A DNA stretch of 64,000 bases from Phycisphaerales bacterium (GTDB taxonomy: Bacteria; Planctomycetota; Phycisphaerae; Phycisphaerales; UBA5793): assembly GCA_020852515.1 (NCBI GenBank), contig JADZAS010000037.1:62001-126000 (forward strand), given 5' to 3'. Under the pieces are notes generated by a model that saw nothing but the letters and a program-made list of their open reading frames with translations, ran no database searches and was not told where the DNA came from. Each line of letters opens with the position of its first letter. Within the stretch, counting starts at the first letter, position 1. The position numbers were made by a program, and so were the translations under genes. Shown here one piece after another: positions 8,034-16,203 of this stretch.

Positions 8034-9413
8034 TCAGCTCATCCGGATCGGCTCGAAGCCCTTGCGATACTCGCGCCGCACGATGGTCTTGTTCGCGTCG
8101 GCGTGGTTCGTGAATGTGAGTTTCGGGCGATCCCAGTTGAGTACCTGCCCCGGATACCTGCACGCCTTCACGGCCAGCAGGCCAGGCTCGGTGCAGCGCA
8201 GTCCCGCTTCGAACGGCGCCCAGCGGTGCGGCGTGTCCTTGCCCAGCGCCTTGTCCACCCACGCGTGCCAGTGACTGAACTTCTCGTACGTCGGCAGTCC
8301 CGGCCACGCCAGCCCGTCGGTCTTCTGCCCCTCGCGCCAGATCTCGATCGGGCCGCTGGGCGCGAGCACCATGGTTCCGCCCTCGCAGACCACAATGGTG
8401 AAGATGCCGCCGGGCCAGTCGCCGTCGCCCAGGCCGAGTTGCTGGCGATCCGGCTGCAGGCCGGTGTCGTAAAAGTAGAAGTTGCAGGTGCTGTTGGCGA
8501 ACCTGGGGCTGTTGACCTCATACGTCAACGTCGAGAGCACTCGATCGGCGTGGAAGTTCGAAACGTCGCGGCTGTGCGTGCGCGAGCACACCTGCGTCGG
8601 GCTTTGCAGTTCGGGGAAGGCGTAGAAGACCACGTCGGTGAGATGAACCACCCAGTCGGCGATCTGCCCGCCGCCGTACTTCCACCAGCTGCGCCACTGC
8701 CGCTGGACCATGTTGGGCCGGCAGGGCTCGAACTGGGCGCCGTTGAGCCAGAGGTCGTAGTCGAATCCCGCGGGCGGATCGCACGGTTCTCCGAGCGCGC
8801 CATCCGCAAAGTAGTGCCCGCCTGAGAGCGCGCCGCCGCCGAAGGCGATGTGCACTTCGATGACCTTGCCCAGGGCGCCGCTCTTGAGAATGTCCACGGC
8901 AGCGCGGCGGGCCTCAGATTCAATGCGCTGCGCGCCCGTCTGCGTCACGAGATCAGGCCGCCTGGCAATGGCCCGACTGAGCAGTTCCAGTTCCTCGAGT
9001 TGCTGCACGAGCGGCTTCTGGCCATAGACGTGCTTGCCGCGCGCCAGCGCCATGGTCATGATGGCGCAGTGCGAATGGTCGGGCGTCGCGACGATCACCG
9101 CGTCGAACTTGTCGCCGTATTTATCGAACGCTTCGCGGTAGTCGGCGCAGGTGAACGCATCGGGGTGGTCCAGAGCCGCCTGGGCCAGCGCGTTGGCGTC
9201 GATGTCGCACAGGCCGACGATCTCGGCATCGGGATGCGAAGCGATGTTCTTGCGGTCGGCGCCGCCGATGGTGCCGATCACGCCGATCGAGAGCACGCGC
9301 AACCTGGTGTCGCGCAGAAACGACGAGCCCAGCGCCGGCAGGCCCGAGAGGGTAACGCCGGCGACGGCGGCGGAGCGGACGAACTCGCGACGGGAGAGAT
9401 GCTGAGCGGCCAT
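8034..9413 (-). CDS. Gfo/Idh/MocA family oxidoreductase with Tat signal
   Basis: The 459-aa product starts with a twin-arginine signal (SRREFVRSAAVAGVTLSG), so a folded, cofactor-loaded enzyme is exported. The Rossmann NAD(P)-binding part follows (GVIGTIGGADRKNI, VGLCDIDANAL), then VIVATPDHSH and the family's catalytic-lysine region GQKPLVQQ. In most members this reads EKP; here Glu is replaced by Gln. The C-terminal half has the alpha/beta substrate-binding fold. Tat-exported members of this family are abundant in planctomycetes and act on sugars or cyclitols; the substrate cannot be told. ATG at 9413 has a GGAG ribosome site. It is monocistronic and divergent from the BlaI-type gene. Confidence 0.9.
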   Translation of the reverse strand: MAAQHLSRREFVRSAAVAGVTLSGLPALGSSFLRDTRLRVLSIGVIGTIGGADRKNIASHPDAEIVGLCDIDANALAQAALDHPDAFTCADYREAFDKYGDKFDAVIVATPDHSHCAIMTMALARGKHVYGQKPLVQQLEELELLSRAIARRPDLVTQTGAQRIESEARRAAVDILKSGALGKVIEVHIAFGGGALSGGHYFADGALGEPCDPPAGFDYDLWLNGAQFEPCRPNMVQRQWRSWWKYGGGQIADWVVHLTDVVFYAFPELQSPTQVCSRTHSRDVSNFHADRVLSTLTYEVNSPRFANSTCNFYFYDTGLQPDRQQLGLGDGDWPGGIFTIVVCEGGTMVLAPSGPIEIWREGQKTDGLAWPGLPTYEKFSHWHAWVDKALGKDTPHRWAPFEAGLRCTEPGLLAVKACRYPGQVLNWDRPKLTFTNHADANKTIVRREYRKGFEPIRMS

Positions 9414-9553
9414 GGGGTGTCTCCAGGCTGGCGGGGGATGGGGGCCGACTGTCCAATCTTTGCCGGCCGCCGGGAGATATCGAATCCCGGTCTGCGCCGG
9501 TTTCGCCATCTGGTCGGGTGCAACCGCCGTTTGCGGCGACCGTACCACGAGTT

Positions 9554-9608
9554 ACGAAAATCTTCGTCATTTCTGAATCCGTTCTCTGGACTTGACGAAA
9601 AGCTTCGT
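9554..9608 (+). promoter_or_regulatory. Twin operator dyads ahead of the BlaI-type repressor gene
   Basis: Two copies of the same dyad, ACGAA-N4-TTCGT, lie at 9554-9567 and 9595-9608, 41 bases apart centre to centre (about four helical turns). The second overlaps a -35-like TTGACG (9592-9597). BlaI/MecI repressors bind such dyads and repress their own operon, so these are the likely autoregulatory operators of the gene starting at 9643. Confidence 0.75.
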
Positions 9609-9642
9609 GTATCGTCGCCCAACAAGCAGGCAGGAGCGATCG

Positions 9643-10035
9643 ATGGCGCGCAAGAGCGAAGAACGCAGGCCGACCGAAGCCGAACTGGCGATCCTCGGCG
9701 TCATCTGGCGGCGGCAGGCCGCCACGGTGCGGGAGGTCTTCGATGACCTCAGCCAGATCCAGGACGTCGGCTACACGACGGTCCTCAAACTCATGCAGAT
9801 CATGACCGACAAGGGCCTGCTCGAGCGCGACGCCTCCGTTCGCCCGCAGGTCTACCGGGCCACCCGGCCGCAGAAGCAGACACAGCGTCTGCTGCTGCGC
9901 GATCTGCTCGATCGCGCCTTCAGCGGCTCGCCGGGCCATCTTGTTCTGCAGGCCCTGTCGATGCGCAAGTCAACGCCTGAGGAACTGCAGGAAATCCGCG
10001 ATCTGCTCGATCGTCTCGAGGAGCGTGAGCCATGA
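9643..10035 (+). CDS. BlaI/MecI/CopY family transcriptional repressor
   Basis: A 130-aa winged-helix protein. The N-terminal domain shows the family pattern PTEAELAILGVIWRRQAATV with the recognition region DVGYTTVLKLMQIMTDKGLL, where TTV-K-M-KG is diagnostic. The C-terminal part, from LLLRDLLDRAFSGSP on, is the dimerisation and protease-cleavage region. ATG at 9643 follows CAGGAGCG. It shares ATGA with the downstream M56 protease gene, the usual repressor-sensor pair: the protease, once triggered, causes cleavage or release of the repressor. The two dyads upstream are its probable binding sites. The signal sensed is unknown; there is no beta-lactamase gene next to it. Confidence 0.92.
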   Translation: MARKSEERRPTEAELAILGVIWRRQAATVREVFDDLSQIQDVGYTTVLKLMQIMTDKGLLERDASVRPQVYRATRPQKQTQRLLLRDLLDRAFSGSPGHLVLQALSMRKSTPEELQEIRDLLDRLEEREP

Positions 10036-12209
10036 CGTGGGATCTGGCGCCGGCCACTTCGACTCTCACCGCCCTCGGCTGGGCGGTCATCCACTTCACC
10101 TGGCAGGGCGCGGTCATTGCCGCGGTGGTGGCCGCCCTGCTTGCCGCCGCGCGCGATCGCTCGGCGCCGGCCCGCTACGCCATCGCGTGCGCGGGACTGC
10201 TGGGTTGCGCGCTCTCGTTCGGCATGACCTGGGCCATCCTGCTTCCGGGGTCCGTTGCGGCTCCGTTGGATCTTGCCGAGATAGAAGGGCTCATCGCCGC
10301 GCTGCCGGCCGAAGAGGCCGCGCTGCGGCCGGTGGACATCGTCGCCTGGCTGTGGCTGCTGGGTGTGCTGCTGTGCTCGCTGCGCCTGGCGGCGCAGGCG
10401 CTGGCGGCGCGCCGGCTCAAGACCAGTCTCGTCGAGCCCGCCGAACGGCGCTGGCAGCGCATCCTCGACGACCTGTCCAACGAACTCGGTCTGCGCACAT
10501 CCATCCGACTCCTTCGCAGCGGCCTGGCGGAAACACCGATGGTCGTCGGCTGGATCGCGCCGGTCGTGCTCGTGCCCGCGGCGGCGTTTGCTTCACTCAC
10601 GCCCGAACAGTTGAAGTCGCTGCTCGCGCACGAACTCTCGCACATCCGCCGGGGCGATCACCTCATCAACGCGCTGCAGGCGATTGTTGAAACGGTGCTG
10701 TTCTACCACCCCGCGGTCTGGTGGATCTCGCGCCAGATCCGCATTGAGCGCGAGAACTGCTGCGACGACATCGCAGCGCGCGCCGCCGGCAGCGGCCGCA
10801 TCCTGGCCGAAGCGCTCGCCCGCCTCGAATCGATCCGCATTACTCCCCCTCAAACCGCTCTTGCAGCCAATGGAGGTCCACTCATGAATCGCATTGCCCG
10901 TCTGCTCGCTCTGCCCGCTCCGTCTCACACTTCGACGCCGCGCTGGCCGGGGGTGGCGGCGCTCGCCGCTGCGGCCGTGCTCACCGTCGGCGGCCTGGCC
11001 CAGGCCACCGCCATGAGCGGCATGCTCAGCGAGCCTCCCACGCAGGAAGAAATCGACGCCTGCCTCGAGACCGCCATCGTCCGCCTGCAGGAAGGAATCG
11101 ACGCGGGCCAGCTTTCCACCGACGATGCTCTCGCGCGCCTCGATGCGCTCCGCGCTCACGTCGCCGCGCGCGGAAGACGCGTTGTCGTCGCTGCGCCGCC
11201 GGACGCCAGCCGTCGAAGCGACGAGCCATCCCGCGCCGCCGCAGCGGGAATGACGGCGCGTCACCTCGCGGTAGCCAAGCAGCATCTTCAGGAGGCGGCG
11301 CGCGCGGGCCAGATCAGCGAGCAGGAGATCGGCGAGCATCTCAAGTCGCTTGAGATGGCGCTCGCCCAAAGCGCCAGACTGCACGCCCACGCCGAGGAGG
11401 CAGCCGGGGCCCTCCGGCGCGCCGAACCGACCGAGCCCGAGGAGATCGCGGCCGTCGAAGAAGACCTCATGCCGCTGCTCCGTCTGGCTGAGATTCATGC
11501 CGATCGATCCACGACCGATGTCTCGGCGCTGACGCGAAAGATCGCCGAGTCATTGCACACCGGCGATCTGTCCCCTGCCGAAGCGCACGAACACTTCAGC
11601 GCGCTGCGGCAGGTCGAGACGCTCCCCGAGCAGGCGCGCGATCACATCGACATGGCTCTGCGCCTTCGCAGCGAAGCGGCCGCCGAAGTCGCCGCTGCCG
11701 ATCAGGCTGCGCGGGAGCTCGACGCCGTCGCGCGCGATGTGCACGCCGCCGTGCTGGCCGGCCAACTGACGTCCGAGGAAGCGCACGCGAAACTGTCGGA
11801 GATTCAGCGCGCCAAGGCCGATCGGGCCCGCCTCGCCGCCGAACTCGAACTGGTGCAGGTCCGGCGCGACCAGGCCAGAGCGGAACTTGAACTTGCCCGC
11901 AAGCGTGATGCGCACCGGGGTGACGTTGAAGTGCCCATGCTCGCTGACGTTCCGCTGCTGCACCGCCGCCTCGCGGGGCGCGCCGATGAAGCGGCGGCGC
12001 TCCCGCGCGAAGCCGCGCCCGAGGCCATCGACCCGCGCGCTCCGGCCGCGGCTGAGTCTCGCGCCTCGAGCCGGCGTCAACTGCACGAACGACTGATGGG
12101 CCTGCTTGAGCAGTTGCGCGACGAGGTGGACAGCGGCGCCATGACCGTCGAAGAAGCGCGGGCCGTGCTCGATGCGCTCAAGGCCGAACTCGGCGGCGGC
12201 GATCGCTGA
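10032..12209 (+). CDS. M56 (BlaR1/MecR1-like) membrane metalloprotease with a long repeat-bearing tail
   Basis: The 725-aa product has four N-terminal membrane segments and, at about residues 200-204, the zinc-protease motif HELSH, followed by ERENCCDD, the third-ligand region of M56 peptidases. After another hydrophobic segment (GVAALAAAAVLTVGGLAQA) comes a roughly 400-residue helical tail. There is no penicillin-binding sensor domain. The tail repeats a short motif of the form AGQLS-x-EEA-x-x-x-L at least five times (for example DAGQLSTDDALARLDAL, TGDLSPAEAHEHFSAL, AGQLTSEEAHAKLSEI, SGAMTVEEARAVLDAL), resembling SHOCT-type helix-turn-helix oligomerisation units. It is coupled to the repressor gene by an ATGA overlap. 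Confidence 0.88.
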   Translation: MTWDLAPATSTLTALGWAVIHFTWQGAVIAAVVAALLAAARDRSAPARYAIACAGLLGCALSFGMTWAILLPGSVAAPLDLAEIEGLIAALPAEEAALRPVDIVAWLWLLGVLLCSLRLAAQALAARRLKTSLVEPAERRWQRILDDLSNELGLRTSIRLLRSGLAETPMVVGWIAPVVLVPAAAFASLTPEQLKSLLAHELSHIRRGDHLINALQAIVETVLFYHPAVWWISRQIRIERENCCDDIAARAAGSGRILAEALARLESIRITPPQTALAANGGPLMNRIARLLALPAPSHTSTPRWPGVAALAAAAVLTVGGLAQATAMSGMLSEPPTQEEIDACLETAIVRLQEGIDAGQLSTDDALARLDALRAHVAARGRRVVVAAPPDASRRSDEPSRAAAAGMTARHLAVAKQHLQEAARAGQISEQEIGEHLKSLEMALAQSARLHAHAEEAAGALRRAEPTEPEEIAAVEEDLMPLLRLAEIHADRSTTDVSALTRKIAESLHTGDLSPAEAHEHFSALRQVETLPEQARDHIDMALRLRSEAAAEVAAADQAARELDAVARDVHAAVLAGQLTSEEAHAKLSEIQRAKADRARLAAELELVQVRRDQARAELELARKRDAHRGDVEVPMLADVPLLHRRLAGRADEAAALPREAAPEAIDPRAPAAAESRASSRRQLHERLMGLLEQLRDEVDSGAMTVEEARAVLDALKAELGGGDR

Positions 12210-12243
12210 GTCCCCTGGGAAGAAGAATCTGCCCCGGCCGTCC

Positions 12244-12287
12244 GCCGGCGCGAAGCACGCCTTCCGCTTCGCGCCGGCTCTCTTTTT
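12244..12287 (+). terminator. Rho-independent terminator after the M56 protease gene
   Basis: GCCGGCGCGAAG (12244-12255) pairs perfectly with CTTCGCGCCGGC (12267-12278), 12 bp, followed at once by TCTCTTTTT. It ends the BlaI-M56 operon and faces the convergent alcohol dehydrogenase gene. Confidence 0.9.
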
Positions 12288-12297
12288 GAGCGGCACT

Positions 12298-13368
12298 TCA
12301 GAACGCAATGAGCGGCTTGATCATGCCGTCTTGCTTCGTCTGCATCATCGTGAAGGCCTTGCGGATGTCGGCGAACCGGAAGCGATGCGTGGTCATCGGC
12401 AGCGGATCGACGCGCCGGCGCTGGATGAGCCGCATGAGCCGGGCCATGCGCTCGGCGCCGCCGGGGCACAGCGCGGTGCGAATGGTCTTGTCGCTCATTC
12501 CCACGCCCCAGTCAAGGCGCGGGATGGGCACCGTATCGCCGTCGCCGTGGTAGCCCACGTTTGAAATCGTCCCGCCGGGGCGCGTCGCACTCACGCATGC
12601 CGCAAAGGTACCGGGCGAGCCGAGCGCTTCAATGGCGGTATCCACGCCTTCGCCGCCCGTGGCCTTGCGGATCGCTTCGACGGGATCTTCCTGCGTGTAG
12701 TCGATGATGAGATCGGCGCCGAACTTCCGCGCCATGGCGGCACGATCGGGCTTGCTCTCGACGCCAATGACCAGCCCTGCGCCGCACAGCCGCGCGCCGA
12801 CGGTCGCAATCATCCCGATCGGCCCCTGGCCGAACACCGCCACCGAGCCGCCGATGGGAATGTCTCCGTGTTCGGCTGCGATGAAGCCCGTCGAGAGCAT
12901 GTCGCAGCAGTACACCGCCTGCTCGTCGCTCAGTTCATCGGGAATGGGCGCCAGATTGGCCAGCGCATCGTTGACGTGGAAGAACTCGGCCATGTTGCCG
13001 TCTTTCACGTTGGCGAACTTCCAGCCGCCGAGCATGCCCTGGCACTGCGACGTGTACCCGCGCAGGCAGTTCGTGCAGTGGAAGCACGGCGTGATGGCGT
13101 TGATCGCGACGCGCTGACCGATTCGGAACTTTCCCGCCGCCGCAACCGCTTCGCCCAGTTCGTGAATCACGCCCACCGCCTCGTGACCCAGCGTGAGATT
13201 CGTACGCGGCCCGATCGCGCCGGCGACGGTGTGCGTGTCGGACGTGCAGATGAGTGCTGCCGTCGTGCGGATGATGGCGTCGTTGGGCCCCGGCCGAGGC
13301 AAGGGCTTGTCCACCACGCCGACTTCCCCAATCCCGTGCATCACGAACGCTTTCATGGTTGATGTCAT
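12298..13368 (-). CDS. Zinc-dependent alcohol dehydrogenase (MDR superfamily)
   Basis: The 356-aa product is a medium-chain dehydrogenase/reductase. Catalytic zinc ligands are visible in LICTSDTH and GHEAVG; the structural zinc site is CFHCTNC followed seven residues later by C. The NADP/NAD-binding Rossmann motif is VAVFGQGPIGM. The pattern, including CCDMLSTGF, matches the bacterial/archaeal TADH-like secondary or NADP-dependent alcohol dehydrogenases acting on short-chain alcohols and aldehydes; the exact substrate is unknown. ATG at 13368 has an AGGAGGT ribosome site. It is transcribed alone, toward the terminator of the BlaI-M56 operon. Confidence 0.92.
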   Translation of the reverse strand: MTSTMKAFVMHGIGEVGVVDKPLPRPGPNDAIIRTTAALICTSDTHTVAGAIGPRTNLTLGHEAVGVIHELGEAVAAAGKFRIGQRVAINAITPCFHCTNCLRGYTSQCQGMLGGWKFANVKDGNMAEFFHVNDALANLAPIPDELSDEQAVYCCDMLSTGFIAAEHGDIPIGGSVAVFGQGPIGMIATVGARLCGAGLVIGVESKPDRAAMARKFGADLIIDYTQEDPVEAIRKATGGEGVDTAIEALGSPGTFAACVSATRPGGTISNVGYHGDGDTVPIPRLDWGVGMSDKTIRTALCPGGAERMARLMRLIQRRRVDPLPMTTHRFRFADIRKAFTMMQTKQDGMIKPLIAF

Positions 13369-13602
13369 GACAGACCTCCTGGCGGGGCTCAATAGCGCAT
13401 GGGCGCACACAGCGGCAGGGGGATGCCGTCTGCGATGTGCGCGTTGGTCAATTGTCCACGGCCGCGGCCCGCGCCCCCATGCGGAAATGCCCCTGATCTG
13501 CAGAAGCGCCAGAGCATTACCACTCTGCAACGCCTGTTTCCGCGCCAAATGAGCGGTGCGCCGGCCGGCGCCTATCCGGGGCCGCGGCAAGCGAAAGCGA
13601 CT

Positions 13603-16203
13603 TCACAATCGCGGATCGACCGGCTCGCTCTCCATCGCCAGCACGGCAAACACGCACTCATGCACCCGCCGCAACGGCTCGCGCCGCACGAAGCGCTCGA
13701 GCGACTCGACGCCGAGGGCAAACTCCGCCAGCGCCAGCGAGCGCTTGCGGTTCAGGCCGCGCTTGCGCAGGCGGACGAGATTCTCCGGCGCGGTATACTC
13801 CGGGCCGTAGATGATGCGCAGATACTCCGGGCCGCGACACTTGATCGCGGGTTGGAGCAGGCCCTTCGTGCCGCGCGCGATGAAGTCGAATGGCTTGACG
13901 ACCATGCCCTCGCCGCCTCGGCTGGTCAGTTGCATCCACCATTCGATTGCCTGGGCGGTGTCAGCTTCTTCATTCAGATTCACTGCGCGAAACGGCGTCG
14001 CCAACAGCAATCGCTCGTCGGCGGCGCAGAGGCGAGCAAGCGTCTCCATGTGCCACTGGTGATCGCGGCTTGCATGCACCGCCTTCTCGCTGGCGAGCAG
14101 GTGGAACGGAGCGAGCTTGAGATCATCGATTCCCGCCACGGGCCAGCAGTAATGCCGGTACGCGGTGGTAAACTGATTGGCCATCTGCCGCCGCTGTGCA
14201 AACTTCTGCCTCAATGGCGCTACTCCGTCGCCGTATACAGCGTGGGCTGCATCGAGCGCGGCAACCGCTTCGCCCAGCGCGTGGCGCGCCGCCGAGCCGA
14301 CGGCAGCGTACTGCTCGCGGAGCAGCGCCTGCGCCTTGGCCGACCACGGCATGAGTTCGCAATCCAGACACAGCCACGACGTTTCCAGTTCGTCCCACAA
14401 CTTCGCACGATCGACCGCGCTGTGCACACGCTGCAGAAGCGCCCGCTCAAGCGCACCATCGTCGAAAAACCGGCGACCCGTGCGGGTGTAGCAGATGCCG
14501 ATGTCCTGCGTCCCGTCGTGTGGCCCGTTGACTCCGAAGCGCTGTCTCGCGGCTTGCGCATCCCGGCAGATGACCACGACCGCCCTTGATCCCATGTGCT
14601 TTTCTTCGATCAAGACGCGTCCGACGCCGCGCGTGCGGTAGTGTTCGAAGGCTTCGGCGGGATGCTCGAGGTAGCCCTCGCGCTCACTCGTTTCGCTTGG
14701 CGACATCGTCGGTGGCAGGTAGATGAGCCATCGCGGATCGGCGGCGAAACGGCTCATGACTTCGAGGGCGGCGGTCGCGTTCTCTTCGCGCAGGGTAATG
14801 TTTCGATGCAGCCGCGTGTCGATGATGCGCTTGCCCGCGACGTCAGCAAGGTTGAGCGCCGTGTCGTGCTGCTGCTGAGCGGTGAGTTGGATCACGTCAA
14901 CTTCCGGCCGCAGCGGCCGGGCCGGCGCCGCATATGGCCGCTGCGCCTCCACGGAGATGAGTTCGCGCGTCGGGTAGCGCAGCGCCGTGAGCGATCCGCC
15001 GAACACGCATCCGGTGTCGATGCAGATGGTGTTATTGAGCCAATCGGCCTGCGGTACGGGCGTGTGCCCGTAGACGACCATGGCCCGCCCGCGGTACTCC
15101 GCCGCCCAGTTGTAGCGCACGGGCAGACCGAACTCATCCGTTTCGCCCGTCGTTTCGCCATAGAGACAGAACTCGCGCACGCGACCGGAGCCTCGCCCCT
15201 GCATGTCCTCCTTGAGGCCGGCATGCGCCACGACGAGGCGACCATCGTCAAACACGTAATGGCTCACGAGGCCGTCGATGAACACACGCACGTGTTCGAT
15301 AAACTCGGGCGGCTGGCCATCGAGTTGGGCAACCGTTTCGGCCAGGCCGTGCGTGAGCTGCACGTTCTTGCCGCTGAGCTGGCGCAGCAGTTTGATGTCG
15401 TGATTGCCGGGAACGCAGTGGGCCTTGCCCTCGGCCGTGAGGCGCATCACCAGCCGCAGCACCGCGGGCGATTTCGGGCCGCGATCGACGAGATCTCCAA
15501 GGAAGACGAGCGTGCGCGCTGCGCCGTGCTCATCTGCAGGCGGCGTGACGAGCCAATCGCCTTCCGCACGATTCGCCTCGCGATGGACGGCGTAGCCGAG
15601 GCGGTCGAGCAACTCGATGAGTTCGTCGAAACAGCCGTGAATGTCGCCGATGATATCGAAGGGCCCATGTTCGTGCTTGCGATTGTTCCACAGCGGCGTG
15701 CGCGAAAGCAGCGCCGCGTCCACCTGCTCTGGCGACTCCAGCACCCAGGTGTGTCGAAAGCCCTCGCGGCGCAGGCCCCGCAGGTGGCGCCGTAGCGCCA
15801 GGCGCTGATTGCGGACGACGTGCGGCCCGAAGTCGCGATCCGGGCGGGTGCGGTTGCGGTCATGGCACAAGCGCTCGGGCAGATCGAGCACGATGGCCAC
15901 TGGCAGGCAGTGATGCTGCCGCGCGAGATCGACGTATTTTCGCCGATCTTCCGGCCGCAGATTCGTCGCATCAACCACCGTAAGCAGCCCGTTCTTGAGT
16001 CGCTTTCCCGCGATGTAGCAGAGCACGTCAAAGGCATCGCCCGTGGCGGCCTGATCGTTCTCATCGTCGGCAACCAGGCCGCGGCAGTAGTCTGACGAGA
16101 TCACCTCGGTGGGCTTGAAGTGCTTTCGCGCAAAGGATGATTTGCCCGAGCCCGAAACCCCGACGAGCACAACCAGCGACAGTTCCGGAAGTTCGATGTT
16201 CAT
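13603..16203 (-). CDS. pnkp: Polynucleotide kinase-phosphatase-ligase Pnkp (RNA repair)
   Basis: The 866-aa product has the three-module layout of bacterial Pnkp and nearly the same length as the Clostridium thermocellum enzyme. An N-terminal 5'-OH kinase carries the P-loop GVSGSGKSS (about residue 14). A central binuclear metallophosphoesterase from about residue 180 shows GDIHGCFDEL, GDLVDRGP and GNHD and removes 2',3'-cyclic or 3'-phosphates. A C-terminal ligase-type adenylyltransferase has the nucleotidyl-lysine motif EEKHMGSR and MVVKPFDF. With Hen1 it heals and seals broken RNA ends, such as tRNAs cut by ribotoxins. The ATG at 16203 overlaps the stop of the Hen1 gene. The longer upstream reading lies over Hen1 and is not used. 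Confidence 0.93.
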   Translation of the reverse strand: MNIELPELSLVVLVGVSGSGKSSFARKHFKPTEVISSDYCRGLVADDENDQAATGDAFDVLCYIAGKRLKNGLLTVVDATNLRPEDRRKYVDLARQHHCLPVAIVLDLPERLCHDRNRTRPDRDFGPHVVRNQRLALRRHLRGLRREGFRHTWVLESPEQVDAALLSRTPLWNNRKHEHGPFDIIGDIHGCFDELIELLDRLGYAVHREANRAEGDWLVTPPADEHGAARTLVFLGDLVDRGPKSPAVLRLVMRLTAEGKAHCVPGNHDIKLLRQLSGKNVQLTHGLAETVAQLDGQPPEFIEHVRVFIDGLVSHYVFDDGRLVVAHAGLKEDMQGRGSGRVREFCLYGETTGETDEFGLPVRYNWAAEYRGRAMVVYGHTPVPQADWLNNTICIDTGCVFGGSLTALRYPTRELISVEAQRPYAAPARPLRPEVDVIQLTAQQQHDTALNLADVAGKRIIDTRLHRNITLREENATAALEVMSRFAADPRWLIYLPPTMSPSETSEREGYLEHPAEAFEHYRTRGVGRVLIEEKHMGSRAVVVICRDAQAARQRFGVNGPHDGTQDIGICYTRTGRRFFDDGALERALLQRVHSAVDRAKLWDELETSWLCLDCELMPWSAKAQALLREQYAAVGSAARHALGEAVAALDAAHAVYGDGVAPLRQKFAQRRQMANQFTTAYRHYCWPVAGIDDLKLAPFHLLASEKAVHASRDHQWHMETLARLCAADERLLLATPFRAVNLNEEADTAQAIEWWMQLTSRGGEGMVVKPFDFIARGTKGLLQPAIKCRGPEYLRIIYGPEYTAPENLVRLRKRGLNRKRSLALAEFALGVESLERFVRREPLRRVHECVFAVLAMESEPVDPRL

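Noticed and set aside
12298-13590. Longer version of the alcohol dehydrogenase (430 aa)
   Set aside because: The extra 74 residues are unlike the family; ATG 13368 has a perfect ribosome site.
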